Positions 7,207-10,193 of a DNA stretch of 10,193 nucleotides are shown here, in pieces. Under the pieces are notes generated by a model. It did not search any database. It was not told the origin of the DNA and saw only the letters and a list, made by a program, of their open reading frames with translations. Each line of letters opens with the position of its first letter. The first letter of the stretch is position 1. This DNA comes from Bacillota bacterium (GTDB lineage: Bacteria; Bacillota; UBA5301; JASBVW01). The translations under genes and the position numbers were made by a program. Location: positions 1-10,193 of the forward strand of contig JASBVW010000031.1 of NCBI GenBank assembly GCA_029961005.1. The letters run 5' to 3'.

Positions 7207-8361
7207 TCACCCTTTCCACAGGAAATCGCTGATGATGGCTCCTACCTGCTCGAATTCAATCAAGAAAGCGTCATGTCCGAAAGGAGACTGGAGCTCCACG
7301 TACTCGGCCTCCACTCCCACCCGGCGCAGGTCCTCTACCAGTTCCCGCTCCAGAGCGGCGGGATAGAGGATGTCGCTGCTGATCCCCACCACCAAAGTCC
7401 TGGCCTGGATGTGCTTCAAGGCTTCCTCGTACCCGCCGCGGCCCAGCCCCAGGTCAAAGAGGTCCATGGCCCGGGTGAGGTAAAGGTAAGAATTGGCGTC
7501 GAACCGGCGCACCAGCTTCTGCCCCTGGTAGTGCAGGTAACTCTCCACTTCAAACTGGCCTTGAAAGCTGAAATAGTCCGTCGGGATGCGGCCGCGAAAG
7601 GCCCGCCCGAACTTGCGGTTCATGGATTCGCAGCTCTGGTAGGTGATCATGCCCAGCATGCGGGCCACCGCCAGCCCCCTGGCCGGTCCCTGGCCTGGTT
7701 GGTAATCCCCACCCTGCCAGGCCGGGTCCAGCATAATGGCCTGCCGCATGACTTCGTTATAGGCGATGGCTTGAGGGGAAATGCGGCCGGGAGCGGCGAA
7801 GACCAGGGCCTTCTCCACCAGTTCCGGGTAGGTGACCGCCCACTCCAGGACCTGCAGCCCCCCCATGGAACCGCCGGCCACCGCCGCCAGCCGGCGCACT
7901 CCCAGGTAGTCCAGGAGGTGCCGTTGGACGCGCACCATATCGCGGATGGTGATGACGGGGAAACGCATCCCCCATGGCCGGCCGGTCTTGGGATCGGGCG
8001 AGGAGGGGCCCGTCGTGCCCTGGCATCCTCCCAGGACGTTGGAACAAACCACAAAATAACGGCTGGTGTCGAAGGCCCGTCCCGTGCCGACCAGGGGCTC
8101 CCACCACCCTTCCCGCTCGCCCGGCGCGTGGCTGGCCACGTGGGAGTCGCCCGTCAGGGCGTGAGCAATCAAGATAGCGTTATCGCCCGCCGCGTTCAAC
8201 TGACCGTAAGTCTCGTAAGCGACGGTGATGGGGCCCAGCTTTTGCCCGCTGTCGAGCACCAGCTCGCAGGGAGGATGGGCGAAAGTGTAGTACTGGCGCG
8301 GGGCCTCCGTGGAAGCGTCCCAGGACAGATCCCTGTGCGACCGGCGGAGCTGGACGGCCAT
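7207..8361 (-). CDS. metX: Homoserine O-acetyltransferase
   Basis: MetX activates homoserine by transferring an acyl group, normally acetyl, from acyl-CoA in the first committed step of methionine synthesis. It is a 384-residue alpha/beta-hydrolase. The nucleophile motif GGSMGG places the catalytic serine at 165; the other triad members are D330 (SSDILYP) and H363 (GHDAFL). Other conserved blocks are VAYETYGQLN, ALTGDSH, NVLGGCQGTTGPSS and the SYLYLTRAMDLFDLG segment of the lid region. ATG 8361 has a strong GAGGAGGAGGA upstream. It is the first gene after the SAM riboswitch and is coupled to metY. Some family members use succinyl-CoA; the acetyl assignment leans on the partner metY and is probable rather than certain. 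Confidence 0.95.
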   Translation of the reverse strand: MAVQLRRSHRDLSWDASTEAPRQYYTFAHPPCELVLDSGQKLGPITVAYETYGQLNAAGDNAILIAHALTGDSHVASHAPGEREGWWEPLVGTGRAFDTSRYFVVCSNVLGGCQGTTGPSSPDPKTGRPWGMRFPVITIRDMVRVQRHLLDYLGVRRLAAVAGGSMGGLQVLEWAVTYPELVEKALVFAAPGRISPQAIAYNEVMRQAIMLDPAWQGGDYQPGQGPARGLAVARMLGMITYQSCESMNRKFGRAFRGRIPTDYFSFQGQFEVESYLHYQGQKLVRRFDANSYLYLTRAMDLFDLGLGRGGYEEALKHIQARTLVVGISSDILYPAALERELVEDLRRVGVEAEYVELQSPFGHDAFLIEFEQVGAIISDFLWKG

Positions 8362-8387
8362 GTCTCCTCCTCCTCGTGCGGTTGTTT

Positions 8388-8415
8388 AAAAAGGCCCCTG
8401 TGGGAAAGGGGCCTT
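8388..8415 (-). terminator. Second (proximal) terminator of the metXY leader
   Basis: AAGGCCCCT (minus, 8415-8407) pairs over 9 bp with AGGGGCCTT (8399-8391), followed by a T run (8392-8388). It lies 27 nt before the metX start, after the main riboswitch terminator, so transcripts that pass the first stop signal meet a second one. Confidence 0.85.
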
Positions 8416-8471
8416 CTGCGTCAAAAAACCCCTTCTCAGAGTGAGAAGGGGTAATCTTTTCTTCTGCGTCA
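8413..8471 (-). repeat. 11-bp direct repeat, one copy before each leader terminator
   Basis: TGACGCAGAAG (minus-strand reading) occurs at 8471-8461 and again at 8423-8413, exactly 48 bp apart. Each copy is preceded by GGGG and followed by a CCCC-containing terminator arm. The arrangement suggests that the second terminator arose by a local tandem duplication of the first, with later divergence. Confidence 0.7.
8423..8452 (-). terminator. S-box riboswitch terminator (first of two)
   Basis: ACCCCTTCTCA (minus, 8452-8442) pairs with TGAGAAGGGGT (8438-8428), an 11-bp stem with a 3-nt loop, followed by six T's (8428-8423). Its 5' arm can instead pair with TGAGAGGGG (8481-8473), which contains the 3' strand of aptamer P1, over 9 bp with one bulged T. 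That is the antiterminator expected when SAM is absent. Confidence 0.9.
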
Positions 8472-8475
8472 GCCC

Positions 8476-8603
8476 CTCTCATCTCTCAGGCAGGCGAGCT
8501 CGCCTCCTGCAGGAATTGGCACCAGGCGTCTCCGCGCGCGCCGCTTGCGAAGACCGGTTGCCGGGCTTCATCGGGCCAGTCCCTCCGCCGCTCTGGATAA
8601 GAG
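8476..8603 (-). promoter_or_regulatory. SAM-I (S-box) riboswitch aptamer
   Basis: Read on the minus strand, the aptamer starts CTCTTATCCAGAGCGG and continues through GGAGGGACTGGCCCGATGAA, then GCCCGGCAACC, then GGTGCCAATTCCTGC, and ends TGAGAGATGAGAG. These are the conserved blocks of the S-box. P1 is formed by CTCTTATC (8603-8596) and GATGAGAG (8483-8476). P3 has an 8-bp stem, GTCTTCGC with GCGGAGAC. SAM binding stabilises P1, frees the terminator arm and switches the metXY operon off. Confidence 0.97.
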
Positions 8604-8622
8604 AGCTTAAATTGTTAATCCC

Positions 8623-8651
8623 ATTGTACACTGGGCGCCCCGCCCTGTCAA
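8623..8651 (-). promoter_or_regulatory. Sigma-A promoter of the metXY operon
   Basis: On the minus strand TTGACA (8651-8646) and TACAAT (8628-8623) are separated by 17 nt. The predicted start near 8616 is about a dozen bases before aptamer P1, and the leader up to metX is about 255 nt. Confidence 0.9.
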
Positions 8652-8785
8652 GAGAAGCGGGCGCAGAACCCCAAAATGTGTACCGGTCGTGCTCACTGGC
8701 CAGATCGGGAGGTAATGGCTTCCGGCAGAGGCCAATTAACTGGTAACGCGGGTTGGCTTCGCCTGGTTTCTCTTCCCTGATGGTT

Positions 8786-8800
8786 TTTGGTTTAAGGCAA
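8786..8800. promoter_or_regulatory. Possible MntR-type operator upstream of the mntR homologue
   Basis: TTTGGTTTAAGGCAA matches 13 of 15 positions of the palindrome TTTGCCTTAAGGCAA, which I recall as close to the Bacillus MntR site. An overlapping inverted repeat GGCAA-5-TTGCC lies at 8796-8810. The site is 54 bp before the start codon, so autoregulation is plausible. I see no convincing -35/-10 pair for this gene, which weakens the placement. Confidence 0.45.
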
Positions 8801-8853
8801 CGAGTTTGCCGCATAGGAATTTTAATACCCGGTCTGCGGAGAGGAAGGCCGCC

Positions 8854-9333
8854 ATGTTGACGGAGAGTATGGAAGACTACCTCGAGATGATCTACCGCCT
8901 GGCGCAGGCCAAGGGGTACGTGCGCGCCGTGGACCTGGCGGAGACCCTGGGCGTGCAACCCTCTTCGGTTACCCGCATGATCCAAAAGCTCCACGACGCC
9001 GGCCTCCTCTGCTACGAAAGGTACCGCAACATCGCCCTCACCGAGCGCGGGCGCGCCATCGGGCGCTTTTTGGTCTGGCGGGATGAGCAGCTCAAAAAGT
9101 TCCTCACCCTGCTTAAGGCCGACGTCGGGGTGGACGAACAGGTCGAGGGGATCGAACACTACATCACGCCCAACACCATGTGCCTCATCCGCAACCTGAC
9201 CCGTTACTTCAGCGAATACCCAGAGCGGCTGAGCGAGCTGGAGCGGCTCCAGAAGGTCCCACAGTATCCCGATGGAGAGCGCCTGGATGAGCTGCGGGCC
9301 TGGCTCTTCCGCCACAGCCGGGAGGATGAGTGA
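8854..9333 (+). CDS. mntR: MntR/DtxR-family metal-dependent transcriptional regulator
   Basis: The 159-residue protein resembles Bacillus MntR, a dimeric repressor that binds DNA when loaded with Mn2+. ATG 8854 is chosen because MLTESMEDYLEMIY lines up with the family N-terminus and GAGGAAGG lies upstream; the frame's earlier TTG at 8806 overlaps the operator-like repeat. The N-terminal winged helix (to about residue 70) contains VQPSSVTRMIQKLHDAGLL, the recognition helix region. The dimer and metal domain follows; there is no C-terminal SH3-like domain, as in MntR and unlike DtxR. Metal residues D8 and E11 are present, as is EGIEH (E98, E101, H102). The position matching MntR His77 is aspartate (FLVWRDEQL), which may alter metal choice. 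Targets are unknown; the ATPase here has its own riboswitch and no clear MntR site. Confidence 0.88.
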   Translation: MLTESMEDYLEMIYRLAQAKGYVRAVDLAETLGVQPSSVTRMIQKLHDAGLLCYERYRNIALTERGRAIGRFLVWRDEQLKKFLTLLKADVGVDEQVEGIEHYITPNTMCLIRNLTRYFSEYPERLSELERLQKVPQYPDGERLDELRAWLFRHSREDE

Positions 9334-9359
9334 GGTATCGCCTGGGAGTTCGGCTAGAG

Positions 9360-9776
9360 TTAATAAGGCGCAATCACTGGGAGGTCTTCCACGGGGAAAT
9401 GGCTCCGGTCGCGCGTCACCAAAGGCGCCTTAAGACACTTGGCCGTGGCGGCAATCAAGGCATCTGGTAGTTCTAAACCATGGCTGGCCCGCCAGGTCCC
9501 TACGAAAGATCCGGCCAGCCAAGCCATCTCCTCACTCAACGGGATGGCCCGCATAATCCCCAGCAGTCGCTCCGTAGCCTCTTTGCTCTGAGGAGTCAGA
9601 AGGCCAGAGGCCAACTCGGCCAGGGTAATCACCGAATAGGCCAACACCGCCTGCGGGTAATTGCGGATGACGCCAGTTAGCCAGTCCTTCGCCGGCCGGT
9701 ACCCCCGCAGGTGATCCACCAGGATACAGGTATCCACTACGTAGAGCGGCCCTGAAACCGCGCTTTGCCCCTCCAC
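9360..9776 (-). CDS. vapC: PIN-domain ribonuclease toxin, VapC family
   Basis: The 138-residue protein carries the acidic residues of a PIN nuclease: D15 in VVDTCILVD, E54 in TLAELASG, D105 in ELPDALIAATA and D123 in VTRDRSHF. Together these should hold Mg2+ or Mn2+ for RNA cleavage. The GTG start (9776-9774) shares one G with the TAG stop of the upstream gene, giving the overlap TAGTG seen in coupled toxin-antitoxin pairs. VapC toxins typically cut tRNA or rRNA and are held inactive by VapB; the target here is unknown. The stop codon lies 26 bp from the convergent mntR homologue, with no evident terminator between them. Confidence 0.9.
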   Translation of the reverse strand: MEGQSAVSGPLYVVDTCILVDHLRGYRPAKDWLTGVIRNYPQAVLAYSVITLAELASGLLTPQSKEATERLLGIMRAIPLSEEMAWLAGSFVGTWRASHGLELPDALIAATAKCLKAPLVTRDRSHFPVEDLPVIAPY

Positions 9777-10072
9777 TATTCCGCCTCCTGTCCGCTACGG
9801 CCCTCAGAGCCATGGCCCCGGATTTCCTTTTCACGTTTTGCCCAGCCGGAGCGAAGAGCGCGGACGTACTCTACGCCATCGACAGCCCGCCATTCGGGCA
9901 CAGAGGCAAACGTTTCCTCTAAAACCTTGAGACGGTACTCGGCACCAGCGCGCGCCAGGTATTCCGAAACGGCTTCACGCACCACGTCGGCCATGGGAAC
10001 CGATCTCATCCGGCTAAGAGCTTCTAAAGCGGCCTTCTGCTCGGAGGTAAGGTAGATCTGCGTGCGTTCCAT
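9776..10072 (-). CDS. vapB: Ribbon-helix-helix antitoxin, VapB type
   Basis: The 98-residue protein begins MERTQIYLTSEQKAALEALS and continues VPMADVVREAVSEYLARAG, a ribbon-helix-helix (CopG/Arc-like) DNA-binding fold in residues 1-42. The charged C-terminal half should bind and block the toxin. ATG 10072 is chosen over the frame's upstream starts because GAAAGGG lies 7 nt before it and the promoter's -10 sits further upstream. It overlaps vapC by one base. Autorepression of the operon by the antitoxin-toxin complex is usual for this class and is supported by the repeated motif over the promoter. Confidence 0.88.
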   Translation of the reverse strand: MERTQIYLTSEQKAALEALSRMRSVPMADVVREAVSEYLARAGAEYRLKVLEETFASVPEWRAVDGVEYVRALRSGWAKREKEIRGHGSEGRSGQEAE

Positions 10073-10095
10073 AACCAAACCCTTTCTTTCCAGCG

Positions 10096-10117
10096 TATAC
10101 ATCTGTATTATACATCT
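10096..10117. repeat. Direct repeat over the vapBC promoter, probable operator
   Basis: AGATGTATA (minus-strand reading) occurs at 10117-10109 and 10104-10096, a period of 13 bp, with the first copy overlapping the -10 box. Ribbon-helix-helix antitoxins commonly bind short repeats of this kind; the link to VapB is inferred from position. Confidence 0.55.
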
Positions 10118-10135
10118 AAGCCGGGCACCCGTCCA
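10107..10135 (-). promoter_or_regulatory. Promoter of the vapBC operon
   Basis: On the minus strand TATAAT (10112-10107) is a perfect -10; TGGACG (10135-10130), 17 nt upstream, is a 4/6 -35. Transcription should start near 10100, about 28 nt before the vapB start codon. Confidence 0.7.
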
Positions 10136-10193
10136 GCTTTCTTTTACCTTTAATGGCCGTTTCCTCATTTCCGACGATCAGAAAGACCCTTCT

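Noticed and set aside
6676..8454. Plus-strand frame of 592 codons
   Set aside because: It is opposite metX and metY, has no domain pattern, and continues into the riboswitch terminator region.
8707..8780. Possible 21-codon leader peptide after GGGAGG, start ATG 8715
   Set aside because: The ribosome site is only 2 nt from the ATG, the peptide shows no regulatory codon run, and no stem-loop attenuator follows.
8479..9315. Minus-strand frame of 278 codons
   Set aside because: It runs across the antisense of the mntR homologue, the metXY promoter and the SAM aptamer, so it cannot be a real gene.
1..10193. CRISPR arrays, tRNA or rRNA genes, insertion sequences
   Set aside because: I saw no regularly spaced repeats, cloverleaf-like sequences, transposase motifs or terminal inverted repeats by reading both strands.

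Overview
The window looks like a piece of chromosome from a GC-rich Firmicute, most likely a thermophilic or anaerobic clostridial lineage of the Moorella/Ammonifex/Desulfotomaculum kind. The reasons are the roughly 60% GC genes set between AT-rich sigma-A promoters, strong Shine-Dalgarno sites with frequent GTG starts, an S-box and a yybP-ykoY riboswitch that both act through intrinsic terminators, and a ferritin-like protein of a type common in anaerobes. The lineage is an inference; nothing here names a species.

Layout. (1) 1-627, minus strand: the first 209 residues of a protein with two Myb/SANT-like repeats, running off the left edge. (2) 764-3806, plus strand: a sigma-A promoter, a yybP-ykoY (Mn2+) riboswitch whose P1 helix competes with an intrinsic terminator, and a P2-type Ca2+/Mn2+ ATPase. 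The ATPase reading frame is broken once by a -1 shift at a G run near 2595. (3) 3775-4280, minus: a ferritin-like di-iron protein with its own promoter, overlapping the ATPase gene tail to tail by 32 bp. (4) 4347-5840, minus: a class III aminotransferase resembling putrescine aminotransferase, transcribed from its own promoter. (5) 5841-8651, minus: a methionine operon made of promoter, SAM-I riboswitch, two tandem terminators, metX, metY and a strong final terminator. (6) 8786-9333, plus: an MntR/DtxR-family regulator with a possible MntR-type operator upstream. (7) 9360-10135, minus: a VapBC-type toxin-antitoxin pair with a promoter and a repeated operator-like motif.

How they fit. Two themes stand out. 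One is metal and oxidative homeostasis: an Mn2+-sensing riboswitch in front of a cation-export ATPase, a ferritin-like protein next to it, and an MntR-like regulator about 5 kb away. The other is sulfur amino-acid synthesis by direct sulfhydrylation: MetX acetylates homoserine and MetY inserts sulfide, under SAM control. The aminotransferase and the toxin-antitoxin pair look like independent units. No complete new system was found. The most unusual points are the tandem-terminator S-box leader, the frameshifted ATPase, the aspartate at the usual His77 position of the MntR homologue, and the two-repeat Myb-like protein.
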